Virus record (IMG/VR): IMGVR_UViG_3300024259_000010
Coordinates: 171,834 to 235,833 of that record
Reading direction: 5' to 3' (one strand)
DNA length: 64,000 bases
Source of the DNA: a virus
A model generated the notes under the pieces. It saw nothing but the letters and a program-made list of their open reading frames with translations. It did not search any database and was not told where the DNA came from. Shown one piece after another: positions 1 through 9,228 of the stretch (its first letter is position 1; each line of letters opens with the position of its first letter). The translations under genes and the position numbers were made by a program.

Positions 1-1
1 A

Positions 2-2116
2 CCTATTACTCATAATGAGCATAATGGTATTCAAGGTGGTGATGATGTCAATAAAGAATATTATCATATAACTGAAGCTCAAGAAGCTGCCATTGGCGGA
101 AGTATTGCTAAAACAGCCTTAATAACTGTAGCATCTGCTGTTGACTTGAATGACATGCCCGTGTCTGAAGATCAACAAGCTGCTATTAATAATGCTGTTG
201 TAGGTATGTATGATCATATAGGTGGTTATAATGGTACTACTAATGTTCCTTCATTGGATGATCGTAATGATCCAGGTACTCCTATTATAGCAGATATTCT
301 TAAAGGACATACTTATACTGTTGAAGTAGAAGGTACGTTCTTTGGTGAATCAGTTGAAGTCGGTGATCACATTATTTCAAATCAAGATGATCCATCTGAA
401 TTATCACATTGGTCTAGAGTTAATAAGAACATTAGTTTTGGTTCAACCCAAGGAACAGCTTGTGAAGGTAATGATGGTCGTTTACCATCTGTTAATGAAA
501 AAGCTGCTATGAAAGGTACTGAAGTAGGTGATCCTCCTTCAGCTACAAATGAATTCATTACTAATGATGATGCTCGATTATCTGATGATCGTGATCCTAA
601 TACCCATGCTGGTAATCATATATCCGGTGGAGAAGATCCAATACGTGAAGCTACTAATGGGCAGAATGGATTAGCAACAGCTTCTCATATTCAAAAGATA
701 GAAGCTAGTTATTCTGTTAAGCATTCACATGTTAATAAGGTTAACCTTGATACTATTGATCAGAATATGGCTAAAGCGGATTCTCCTGAGTTTGCAGGGG
801 CTACTATCGGTGGTGTTAACTTCAATGATACTCTTGCATTAATGCATAATCCAACAGGGTTTGACCGTATGAATGTTGCATCATATGGAACACTTACATT
901 AAACGGTGGTACCACTAGAACAGTTACGCATGGTCTTAATGGTCAGGATATTGAATACTATAGACATGGTGTTAAAATATCTAAAACTGAAGCTCAGGTA
1001 ACTACACAATTCCCTAATACCGAAGGACTATGGTTTATCTATTATAATGAAACTGATACATTAGTGATAACACAGACTCCTTGGAATGTTGCGGCTGATC
1101 ATCATGTGTTTGTAGCTATCCTATATTGGGATGCTGTAAATGAAGTAGGTGTTCTTGGTGAAGAGCGTCATGGACTGATGGACCCCTATACTCATGATAT
1201 TATGCATCATGGAATTGGTTCATTGCACCGTGGTGGATTTGATCCAACCTTTACAATAGGTAATGGTAGTGCAGATGCACATTGTGAGATCCAAGGATTC
1301 ACAGCCGGTTCATTCTCAGATGAAGATATTATCAATGTCAACGATGAACAGACTACATATGAAGTATGGTGGAAAGAGGGATCAGAGACCGCTCCAGTAT
1401 GGAGATGGGAAACTGCTTCAGCTGCTGCTGTAAGTATGGCTGGCTCTAGACCATATTGGAATCAGTTAACGGGTGGTACATGGCAACGTACTGAGATGAC
1501 TGATAATGATTATATGTGTATGCATCCTATTGCACTTAATCGTTATGGTGTTACTAATAAAGTAATTCTCATTATGGGTGAAAATCTATACGAGACTGCT
1601 GCTGAAGCACGTGTTGCTGCACCTGGTGAATTAAATACGATTAGATTCGGTAGTTTGCCTTCACCTGAAACAATGCCAATTGGTACTTATATTGTTCATG
1701 CTAGAAATAAAAATAATAATGTTTATAACGCAGCTATTGTATTAACGGATGATGGTAGAGAGTTTATCGATTACCGTGGACGTAATTCAGTCGGTGATGA
1801 TAGTGGTAATTCTGGTACATTATCTAAAACTGTTGTTCCTGGAACAACGTATACGTTGATACCAACTGACAATGGTAAGATAATTGAATTCACTAGTGCT
1901 ACTGCTGTTACCTTAACAGTCCCAGTTGATTTATCTTCTACATTTAATTGTACAATACTTCAGTCTGGTGCTGGACAGATAACTATTGTTGATGATGGAA
2001 CTTCTACTGTTAACAATGCAGATAACTTCTTTACTACTGAAAAGCCATATGTGTTTGTTTCACTATTGCATCTAGGTAGTAATAACTTCGTCATTGACGG
2101 GAGGTTAATACCATGA
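2..2116 (+). CDS. Tail fibre protein, 5' end outside window
   Basis: The reading frame is open from base 2 through the ATG at 146, so this is the 3' part of a longer gene (704 codons visible) and the ATG at 146 is internal. The start of the visible part has a His/Gly-rich fibre motif (HNGIQGG followed by YYHIT) that is common in phage tail fibres. A related HAGNHISGGEDPI segment follows at about residue 155-170 counted from the ATG at 146. The C-terminal 100 residues (a TYTLIPTDNGKIIEF type start, then QSGAGQITIVDDG) resemble the beta-rich ends of phage fibres. The stop overlaps the next start (ATGA), so translation is probably coupled to the LamG protein. Fibre identity is from repeat style; the receptor is unknown. 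Confidence 0.75.
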   Translation, partial: PITHNEHNGIQGGDDVNKEYYHITEAQEAAIGGSIAKTALITVASAVDLNDMPVSEDQQAAINNAVVGMYDHIGGYNGTTNVPSLDDRNDPGTPIIADILKGHTYTVEVEGTFFGESVEVGDHIISNQDDPSELSHWSRVNKNISFGSTQGTACEGNDGRLPSVNEKAAMKGTEVGDPPSATNEFITNDDARLSDDRDPNTHAGNHISGGEDPIREATNGQNGLATASHIQKIEASYSVKHSHVNKVNLDTIDQNMAKADSPEFAGATIGGVNFNDTLALMHNPTGFDRMNVASYGTLTLNGGTTRTVTHGLNGQDIEYYRHGVKISKTEAQVTTQFPNTEGLWFIYYNETDTLVITQTPWNVAADHHVFVAILYWDAVNEVGVLGEERHGLMDPYTHDIMHHGIGSLHRGGFDPTFTIGNGSADAHCEIQGFTAGSFSDEDIINVNDEQTTYEVWWKEGSETAPVWRWETASAAAVSMAGSRPYWNQLTGGTWQRTEMTDNDYMCMHPIALNRYGVTNKVILIMGENLYETAAEARVAAPGELNTIRFGSLPSPETMPIGTYIVHARNKNNNVYNAAIVLTDDGREFIDYRGRNSVGDDSGNSGTLSKTVVPGTTYTLIPTDNGKIIEFTSATAVTLTVPVDLSSTFNCTILQSGAGQITIVDDGTSTVNNADNFFTTEKPYVFVSLLHLGSNNFVIDGRLIP

Positions 2117-4164
2117 GATTAGGAAACTTACCTATAGCGAGTACCAAGACAACACTTAAGACTGGATTAGTTGGATGGTGGTTAATGGATAAGATCGTAG
2201 GTGGTAAGGTTCAGGACCTTAGTGGTAATGGCCACGATGCCACCGTTGTAGGTGATGTTGAAGACGGGCATAGAGGGTTACATGGAGGCTCCCTCTATTT
2301 CCCCGGAACCAACGATCGCTTAGTAGTAGCACATACTGCAAAACTTGCAATAACAGGAAGTATTACAATATCCTATTGGGTAAATATAGATAAGGGTGAA
2401 ACTGGTGATCAGATGGTACTATCTAAAAGTGCTGGTTTTGAACCAGGTGGATACCAATCATATATGAATGGTGGTCTTGAAGGTTATGGTATGCGATTTG
2501 GTCGCGGTAATGATCTTCCTGATCCTGATGATAGTAGTGAACGTAGGAATTGTGATCTATTAAATCATACTGGAGTATGGGCCAACTATTCAGTATCATG
2601 TACTTCAGTAGGGGATGTTCATACATTAAGATTCTTTATCAATGGGGTATTCTCCAATGAAGATGTGTTTACTGAACCGGTTATTGACAGGGGTAATGAT
2701 CTATGGATAGGTGAATCCCCAGGCGGTAGTCGTGATTTTAATGGACACTTAGCTGACTTACGTATATGGAATCGAGCATTGACTGATACTGAAATGGAAA
2801 TTGTATATAACGATATTAACTATAATATTAGACCTGCTTTGAAACTTAAGCTTAATGATGTTGATGAAACAAACAGGCTTCTTGATAATGCTTACCGTAG
2901 TAGTGAAGTTTTGATTAACTCTACTGAACCGGAAGATATGGTGGGGCATCCTGGTATATTCGGTAATGACTTATGTTTTAAATTTGATAACAATGATGAC
3001 TTTTTAAGCATAATTCCATCTACTACAATATTTGATTGTTTACTTGGTGATTTCACATTCTTAGGGTGGTTTAATACAACGGCTGGTTCTGTTACTAATG
3101 AAGTTCTGATAGCACAGGCTAAAGATGATGGTGATATTACTCCAGCACCTATATCTATAGAAGTGAATACTAATGATGTATTAACAATGAGATTCGGTGA
3201 TGGTATTGATTCTACTACTTCAACAGGGACTTCTCTTGTGACTCGTGGTAGATGGGAACATATAGCAGTTGTAGTATCAGGAACGTCAGTATATTTTTAT
3301 ATTAATACTGTTCTCGATGCTAGTGGTGCTATAACTAATACTAAAACTAGAGCATTTGGTGAGCAAGAACTGCGTATAGGTATAAGACAACTTGCTAGAG
3401 ACTTCGGTGGATTTATGGATCATCTTGAACTACATCCTAGTGCATGGTCACAAGATAGTATTCAAGAAGATTATAATGAAACTGATTCACTTGGATCATA
3501 TGGTGATCTGGAATGTTGGTATAAGTTAAATGAAGAGTCTGGAACAGTTGCAGAAGATTATTCAAAGAACCACAATAACTTAAATATATCAAGTGGTGTA
3601 ACTATTAATCAACCTGGTCAAATATATAAATCATATGAAATGGATGGATCGGTTAATTCTGTAGTTCAAGCAACTGGTCTTTCTGGATTACCAGCTATTG
3701 GTACTGGGGATTATACAATATCTCTGTGGATGAAAATAAATGGTACCCCGGCTGATAGTACTCAATCATTACTTGCATTTGGTGGGTTTTCAAATGGACT
3801 AGTGTTGCGATATATTGTAAGTGGTGAAGGCACAACTGGTTACTTTAGTATGTCTGAAAACACTAGAGGTGAAAATAGTCCAAGTAGAGCAGGTCTTAAT
3901 GATAATGTATGGCATCATGTATGTGTTATAAGATACAATGGGCTTATATCTTATCATATAGATAATGTATTAGAAGGTACGGATGAGTCCGATGATGGTT
4001 CTGGTGACACTAATGACATTACTGTCGCCCCTACACTTATTGAACTTGGTAGAAATGGTGCTGGTAATCAGGAACTTGATGGTTGGATAGATGATGTACG
4101 TTTCTATTCTAAAGCATTAACTAATTACCAGATTCAACAACTGTCAGAAATGAGCGAACCTTAA
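2113..4164 (+). CDS. Virion protein with three LamG (concanavalin-like) modules
   Basis: This 683-aa protein contains three similar modules at roughly residues 15-215, 240-450 and 465-683. Each opens with a line like GWWLMDKIVGGKVQDLSGNG or LECWYKLNEESGTVAEDYSK and contains a W-sandwich region such as VWHHVCVIRYNG and a DVRFYSKALT or DLRIWNRALTD ending. That pattern is typical of LamG/Concanavalin A-like lectin domains, which bind glycans. Placed directly after a tail fibre gene with a 4-base overlap, it is most likely a fibre-associated adhesin that touches the host surface. No signal peptide or membrane segment is seen. An enzymatic role is not supported. Confidence 0.75.
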   Translation: MRLGNLPIASTKTTLKTGLVGWWLMDKIVGGKVQDLSGNGHDATVVGDVEDGHRGLHGGSLYFPGTNDRLVVAHTAKLAITGSITISYWVNIDKGETGDQMVLSKSAGFEPGGYQSYMNGGLEGYGMRFGRGNDLPDPDDSSERRNCDLLNHTGVWANYSVSCTSVGDVHTLRFFINGVFSNEDVFTEPVIDRGNDLWIGESPGGSRDFNGHLADLRIWNRALTDTEMEIVYNDINYNIRPALKLKLNDVDETNRLLDNAYRSSEVLINSTEPEDMVGHPGIFGNDLCFKFDNNDDFLSIIPSTTIFDCLLGDFTFLGWFNTTAGSVTNEVLIAQAKDDGDITPAPISIEVNTNDVLTMRFGDGIDSTTSTGTSLVTRGRWEHIAVVVSGTSVYFYINTVLDASGAITNTKTRAFGEQELRIGIRQLARDFGGFMDHLELHPSAWSQDSIQEDYNETDSLGSYGDLECWYKLNEESGTVAEDYSKNHNNLNISSGVTINQPGQIYKSYEMDGSVNSVVQATGLSGLPAIGTGDYTISLWMKINGTPADSTQSLLAFGGFSNGLVLRYIVSGEGTTGYFSMSENTRGENSPSRAGLNDNVWHHVCVIRYNGLISYHIDNVLEGTDESDDGSGDTNDITVAPTLIELGRNGAGNQELDGWIDDVRFYSKALTNYQIQQLSEMSEP

Positions 4165-4177
4165 TATTAAATAATAT

Positions 4178-4209
4178 CATAGATCTACAGCCTAGGCTGT
4201 AGATCTATG
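4178..4209. terminator. Perfect 16+16 inverted repeat after the fibre operon
   Basis: A perfect 32-bp palindrome lies 13 bases after the LamG gene stop. It would form a strong hairpin but has no T-run after it, so it may be a transcript end protector or a processing signal rather than a classical intrinsic terminator. Confidence 0.5.
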
Positions 4210-4279
4210 GTGTATTACCGTTTATTGAAAATCATATTATGTCGATATAAAAACTTACAAAATTTATGGGGGTAAATTT

Positions 4280-4492
4280 ATGAGTAAAGATAATGGTGAA
4301 AGAGCAATAGCTGAGGCACGTATTATATGCTCATGGATAGATAGTCATATGAATCAATTTGCTAACTGTCCACAAAGTGATTTTATAAAAGAGAAAATTA
4401 AAAAAGATTTAGAGTGTATTAAACGGAGTTGTACACAGTCAACATACAAATGGTACGCACATGTATATAAAGCTATATTGGATGTAGAATAA
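4280..4492 (+). CDS. Small hypothetical protein, 70 aa
   Basis: The frame begins at an ATG with a GGGGGT ribosome binding site 6 bases upstream. The product is charged, soluble and rich in Lys and Cys (three Cys), and has no recognisable domain. It sits alone between the fibre operon hairpin and the large fibre-like gene. Confidence 0.6.
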   Translation: MSKDNGERAIAEARIICSWIDSHMNQFANCPQSDFIKEKIKKDLECIKRSCTQSTYKWYAHVYKAILDVE

Positions 4493-4548
4493 TTTATCTA
4501 ATATATAGTATACTAAGAATTTATAAATAAGAAAAGGAAAGGGACATT

Positions 4549-7500
4549 ATGAGGAAGTATTTAAATAAAGCCTTACTGACATCTATTATGTTTATTAGCA
4601 TGATGAGCAGTAATGGTTATGGGCAAACACCATATACAGATGGTATGCCTATTACAGATATTGCAAATAAACAACCTATGAGTATTATATCTGGTAAGAT
4701 TAATTATGGTTGGGATCAACTATATAACTTATCTCAAGGACAAGGAGCATCCGGTCTAAGAATCGATGCATTGGAAGCTCAAACAAATTACTGGAACTCG
4801 GTGTCTAATAATGTGACACAGAATTATGAAGCTGCTGATACATTATTAGATAATTCTAAACTTAATATCACTAATGGTGTATTTGTTACATCACTGAGTT
4901 CTACTGATGGTAGTGAGGTAGTTAGTTTATCCCCAAGTGAGGTATCTGTATTTAACGGAACTAGTGGAAGTAAACTAACAGACTTAGATATATCTATTAC
5001 TGATGGTAGTGATAGAGCATCATTGACTCCAGGTACTCTCGCTTTAGATAATTTATTTATATTACAAACAACTTCTAGTAAATTAGAAGTAAGTAAAAAT
5101 GATCCAAACTATACCACACAGATTAATGGTGATGTGCAGATTAGTAAAGGTGATGCTTCTCTAGATTCATTAACAATGGGATATTGGACTATCAATAATT
5201 GGTATGACATTATAGGACCAATACCGCTGCAATATACTATTGAAAGAGGTATATGGGCAGGTCAAGTATTATATTGGACAGCTACTACTCAGGGGAGACC
5301 AACCTATAATAATAATGATGTAACATTATACTGGGATGGGGAAAAGTGGAGACTGACCGACAATGGAGCGATTTATTATGTATGTACTTCCAACACACAA
5401 CATCCACCATGGGACCATGAATGGAATGCAGTACCATCAGGTTTAACATATAATCCTACAACAAGTCCTTTACTCACACGGCAATTAAACTCTAAACAGG
5501 AGATGATGAATGTTGTAGACAGTAAAGTAGATATGTTAAATGGTACTGCTACTAATCTAACTGTCGATACATTATTAACAGCAGACGATGTTATTATAAC
5601 TGAAAGTGCTCTTATTGACGGTGTAGATATAAAAGATTATGCAGTGTATATTGAAGATGATCCTGAGAACTGGGCGAAGTTAACAAGTGAAAAACTACGA
5701 ATAGATTCAGTTATTGAAGAATGGGAACTTCCAACTGAAACCAATCGGATGGATCTGACATCAAGTGGTATTGGGATAGATGATTATACGAATGATAAAC
5801 ATGCTTCTTTTAACCCAAGTGCGGTAACCTTTGGTACGACTACTGATTCCGCTACTTTATCAGCATCCCACCTAGCATTGGGACACAATGATACTTCTGT
5901 AGAATCAGATGGTACTGATGTAATGATAGGTAATACATACATAGATACTATAATCAAAGCTAATAGTTTGGTTGATATACAAGCAAGTGTTGATATCATG
6001 GATGATCTTACTGTAGACGACCGATCATACTTCTATGGTACTGTAAATTTCAAAGATACTGTATGGTTAACCGATGGTGATAATGGTGGTCAAGTATGGA
6101 TGCAAGATACTAGAGTTACTCTGGTCGATGTTGCATTTACTACATCCGATGGATTATGTACGTTCGTTGTTCCTGATCATGGGTTAAATAATAACAATAA
6201 TACAGATGTAGCTATATTAGCTAGTAATCAAAATGATCTACCAATTGGTGTTCAATACGTTATTGATGTCTTGGATAACAATACGTTTACAGTTCCTGCT
6301 GGTGCTGGTGCTGATGGATTAGGTGGTACTGCTGATATAAATGAAGATGGTAAAACAGCATATGTATATAATTCATGGACTGACAGACATAGTTTTAACA
6401 GCCCTGTAACATTCGACGTAAATCATCAGGTGACTATGGAAGGACCTGTTGTTATTGCTGAAGCAACACTCGATGATCTCTATGTAAAAGGTAGTACTTA
6501 TCTCAATTCCGATAGAGGTACTGGTAATGTAATATTACGAGGCCAAAGTGTTGTGTTAGATAATCAAGCATTTACTTCTGGAATGGGTGATGATATCCTA
6601 GTTGCAAAAACAGACCATGGATTAATTAGTGGTGACAATGTCAATGTTACATTGTCAAGTAATACTGGAGATCTACCAAATGGTGCATATGGTGTGTATG
6701 TACTCAATGACAATATGTTTATGGTAGACTCTGGTGGTGTTATCAATGGTGAAGGTGGTACAGCAACTTTCACTGAACAAGATTCAACTCCATATCAATA
6801 TGTTAATGCCTATGATAAACATTACTTTTATAGTGAAGTGGATTTTTCAGAACCAGTTACTATTAGTGAAGTGGATTTTTCAGAACCAGTTACTATTAGT
6901 GAAGGGACACTTGGCAATATTACATTAAGTGATGATATAGATGCTGCTGAATATAATATTGAAAATGTTGATGATATGGATGTCACTACGGTTTCAGTAG
7001 ATGGCTATACTGTTGCAGATATCGATTCATTTGATTTACTATTAGGTAATTCTTCTTTGGGGACTAAGATTGATTCAAATAGCTCTGGTATTGAAATGGA
7101 TCATAATGTTAAAATGAATTTCCAACTTAATGTGGCAGGTAAATCAACATTTAATTATCTCAATGGATATAATGATTTCAAAATTAGAAACTATACTTCG
7201 GATGAAGTAGATGCACCATTCACATCTGTTGTAGGTAATACAGTAACATTTAATTATTATCACGGTTTGCAGAATGGTGATCAAATTCGTATTCAGAATT
7301 CATCTGCTGAAAATGAACTACCAAATGGATACTACAACATATCTCGAATAGATAGTAGTACCTTTACCGTTGATGCTGGCCAGCCTGGTACTGGAGCAGC
7401 TGGTACTGCAGATGTAGCAGAAGAAAGTAAAGATGTACTTTTCTACGATGTAGGTGATGATGAATTCACATTCAATAGTCCCGTATCATTTGGATATGGT

Positions 7501-8118
7501 CATCAGGTAACTATAGATGGACCTATTGATATAAATGACGGTCTTACATTAGGTGGTGATATAGATGCTGCTGTATATGATATTAATAATGTTGGTGAGT
7601 TACAAGCTACATCTTTAGAAGCTTCAGATTCCACTGGTTATTTACTTACGTCTGTAGTTGGAGGCGAGGGTGATATACGTTGGGTACCAGGAACAGTAGG
7701 AGGTCTTGCAACAATTGACTTCCGTATTGAACCTAATAACAATGATGATGGTAATTATAGATTCGGCTTGTCTTCTGGTAGCACAGGGGCTAATTCCATT
7801 GAGATATTCTCACCAAATAGTGCAATTAAAAATACTAGATTATCTTGTGGTAATATCACATATATTAATGGTAATACAGACTTAAATAGAGCAGCTCAAA
7901 CTGTTGTCATAGGAGCCACTTCTGGTACTGACAATACTGATACTCTATTGGAAGTAAAGTCAACACCTGATTTACCGGGTTGTTTCTTATTACCACGAAT
8001 GAGCACAGCTGATCGCGATACATATATAAGTTCACCAACTGCAGGACATATGATATTTAATACAACAACCACAAAAGCTGAAGTGTACGATGGTTCTACA
8101 TGGCAAGCTTGTTGGTAA
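4549..8118 (+). CDS. Large repetitive fibre-like protein with signal peptide
   Basis: The 1189-aa product begins with an apparent Sec signal: basic residues (MRKYLNK), a hydrophobic stretch to about residue 20, and a possible cleavage near residue 25 (NGYGQ). Three related modules occur at about residues 524-634, 664-770 and 884-994. Each holds a DLPNGxYxVxxLDxxTF-like line, a Gly/Ala loop, and a block ending in FNSPVTF...HQVTMEGP. A perfect 33-bp tandem duplication lies between modules. The last 60 residues (LPRMSTADRD, then GHMIFNTTTTKAEVYDG) match a C-terminal motif common in phage fibres and bacterial surface proteins. A fibre or surface protein is likely. A cleavable signal on a fibre is unusual, because virion proteins assemble in the cytoplasm. 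RBS AAAGGGA precedes the start. Confidence 0.7.
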   Translation: MRKYLNKALLTSIMFISMMSSNGYGQTPYTDGMPITDIANKQPMSIISGKINYGWDQLYNLSQGQGASGLRIDALEAQTNYWNSVSNNVTQNYEAADTLLDNSKLNITNGVFVTSLSSTDGSEVVSLSPSEVSVFNGTSGSKLTDLDISITDGSDRASLTPGTLALDNLFILQTTSSKLEVSKNDPNYTTQINGDVQISKGDASLDSLTMGYWTINNWYDIIGPIPLQYTIERGIWAGQVLYWTATTQGRPTYNNNDVTLYWDGEKWRLTDNGAIYYVCTSNTQHPPWDHEWNAVPSGLTYNPTTSPLLTRQLNSKQEMMNVVDSKVDMLNGTATNLTVDTLLTADDVIITESALIDGVDIKDYAVYIEDDPENWAKLTSEKLRIDSVIEEWELPTETNRMDLTSSGIGIDDYTNDKHASFNPSAVTFGTTTDSATLSASHLALGHNDTSVESDGTDVMIGNTYIDTIIKANSLVDIQASVDIMDDLTVDDRSYFYGTVNFKDTVWLTDGDNGGQVWMQDTRVTLVDVAFTTSDGLCTFVVPDHGLNNNNNTDVAILASNQNDLPIGVQYVIDVLDNNTFTVPAGAGADGLGGTADINEDGKTAYVYNSWTDRHSFNSPVTFDVNHQVTMEGPVVIAEATLDDLYVKGSTYLNSDRGTGNVILRGQSVVLDNQAFTSGMGDDILVAKTDHGLISGDNVNVTLSSNTGDLPNGAYGVYVLNDNMFMVDSGGVINGEGGTATFTEQDSTPYQYVNAYDKHYFYSEVDFSEPVTISEVDFSEPVTISEGTLGNITLSDDIDAAEYNIENVDDMDVTTVSVDGYTVADIDSFDLLLGNSSLGTKIDSNSSGIEMDHNVKMNFQLNVAGKSTFNYLNGYNDFKIRNYTSDEVDAPFTSVVGNTVTFNYYHGLQNGDQIRIQNSSAENELPNGYYNISRIDSSTFTVDAGQPGTGAAGTADVAEESKDVLFYDVGDDEFTFNSPVSFGYGHQVTIDGPIDINDGLTLGGDIDAAVYDINNVGELQATSLEASDSTGYLLTSVVGGEGDIRWVPGTVGGLATIDFRIEPNNNDDGNYRFGLSSGSTGANSIEIFSPNSAIKNTRLSCGNITYINGNTDLNRAAQTVVIGATSGTDNTDTLLEVKSTPDLPGCFLLPRMSTADRDTYISSPTAGHMIFNTTTTKAEVYDGSTWQACW
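6832..6897 (+). repeat. Two perfect 33-bp tandem copies inside the fibre-like gene
   Basis: The unit encodes SEVDFSEPVTI twice in a row and is followed by the start of a third copy (AGTGAAG). The copies are identical at DNA level and keep the frame, so the duplication is recent. Confidence 0.95.
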
Positions 8119-8169
8119 CACATAACTTAAATAAACAAATTGTTAAACTAGAAAGAAAAGGAATAGAAA

Positions 8170-8574
8170 ATGAAGAAATTAATTATTATTGGATTGATGG
8201 CACTTATCGGCGGTGGATTATTTGGAGATGTTTACCCAGCTCCTACTAACACTACATTCACATTAACCGTAACTGCTTTTGATGTCCGTAAGACTGAAGC
8301 TAATGTAGATGGCTCATGGGATATCATTACTGATGTTGTATTGGATAAAGAATTATCTAATGCTGATGAAGAAGGTTCTAATGAATCTGTTAAGGTCCGC
8401 ACTATCCGTGCTGATGTTACAGTATTTGCAGAAGAGATTGCTACAGCTGCTGGTATTGACATTGAAGTCGAAGGATGGGAAGCATTGTTAACCACAAAGC
8501 CATATGCTGAAGTTCGAGTAGCTGTCATTACTGCCGCTCAGATGAAAGTCATTGCTCTTGTAATGGCTCCCTAG
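8170..8574 (+). CDS. Small exported protein, 134 aa
   Basis: The N-terminus MKKLIIIGLMALIGGGLFG has a basic start and a hydrophobic Gly-rich core, a good Sec signal peptide with likely cleavage near residue 19-20. The mature part is small, acidic and beta-prone (TLTVTAFDVRKTE, VRTIRADVTVFAEEI). It follows another signal-bearing gene by 51 bases and has an AAAGGAA ribosome binding site. The function is unknown; a periplasmic or surface accessory protein is possible. Confidence 0.65.
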   Translation: MKKLIIIGLMALIGGGLFGDVYPAPTNTTFTLTVTAFDVRKTEANVDGSWDIITDVVLDKELSNADEEGSNESVKVRTIRADVTVFAEEIATAAGIDIEVEGWEALLTTKPYAEVRVAVITAAQMKVIALVMAP

Positions 8575-8585
8575 TGTGAACTAAA

Positions 8586-8984
8586 ATGATAAAAAAGTAT
8601 TACAAATGGACATTGGAAGATGGTGATGTCACTATTATAATACCTGATAAATATAAATTACCAGACTTCGAGAATGAATGGGTCACGATCAAGGATAATG
8701 TGATGACTATTCGAAATGGTTATTCATGGGATGGATGTAGTCCTAAAAGAATACTATTTGGAAAACTCATTGTAGGAACTTGGGATGGACCCATTGATCC
8801 GGGGACTGGTAAACAAGTAGCTTATATACCTAGCTTAGTACATGATATATTATGTCAATTTGAAATTGGTACTCGTAAGAGAGCTGATCGTATATTTAGA
8901 TATTTACTAGATCTTGTGGATTTTAAATTCAAAAGATTGTATTATAGGGCTGTAAGAATATTTGGATTCTTTGTATCATTTTAA
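8586..8984 (+). CDS. DUF1353-like protein, 132 aa
   Basis: The middle contains NGYSWDGCSPK and later IPSLVHDILCQFEIGTRKRAD, matching the layout of DUF1353: a turn with WDGxS, then a conserved VHD helix and a helix with RxxAD. DUF1353 proteins are common in tailed phages, often near fibres or lysis genes, and have no settled function. The start is 11 bases after the preceding stop and has no strong ribosome binding site, so translation may be coupled. Confidence 0.6.
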   Translation: MIKKYYKWTLEDGDVTIIIPDKYKLPDFENEWVTIKDNVMTIRNGYSWDGCSPKRILFGKLIVGTWDGPIDPGTGKQVAYIPSLVHDILCQFEIGTRKRADRIFRYLLDLVDFKFKRLYYRAVRIFGFFVSF

Positions 8985-8991
8985 TATTACA

Positions 8992-9027
8992 AAAGACACG
9001 TAGTGGTTAATTTCACTACGTGTCTTT
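8992..9027 (+). terminator. Intrinsic terminator after DUF1353-like gene
   Basis: A perfect 14-bp stem with an 8-base loop is followed by a T-rich run and lies 7 bases after the stop codon. The rest of the gap to the reductase (about 190 bases) shows no gene, promoter motif or convincing riboswitch fold. Confidence 0.85.
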
Positions 9028-9228
9028 ATTTCCTTTTTATTTGGATTCAGTACGGATATCTTGAATGTGATTAAATGGTGATTCCAAGAGTAGAAAAAGT
9101 AATAATAACAGGGCTAAATTTTGAAGTAGATCATGTAATCCGATTTAGATACATATTAGTATTGTTTATAAAATACTGAAGGTAGTTATGGTATGAGTTG
9201 GAAAATAGATTGAAGGGAAATGGAATAT

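Noticed and set aside
4280-4492. Possible promoter TATGTCGATATAAA just upstream (about 4237-4250)
   Set aside because: Has TATG and an AT block but lacks the conserved tail seen at 14810 and 45949; too weak to list.
9060-9219. Cobalamin riboswitch before the B12-dependent reductase
   Set aside because: The leader is short and AT-rich; no B12-box-like sequence or multi-stem layout could be seen.
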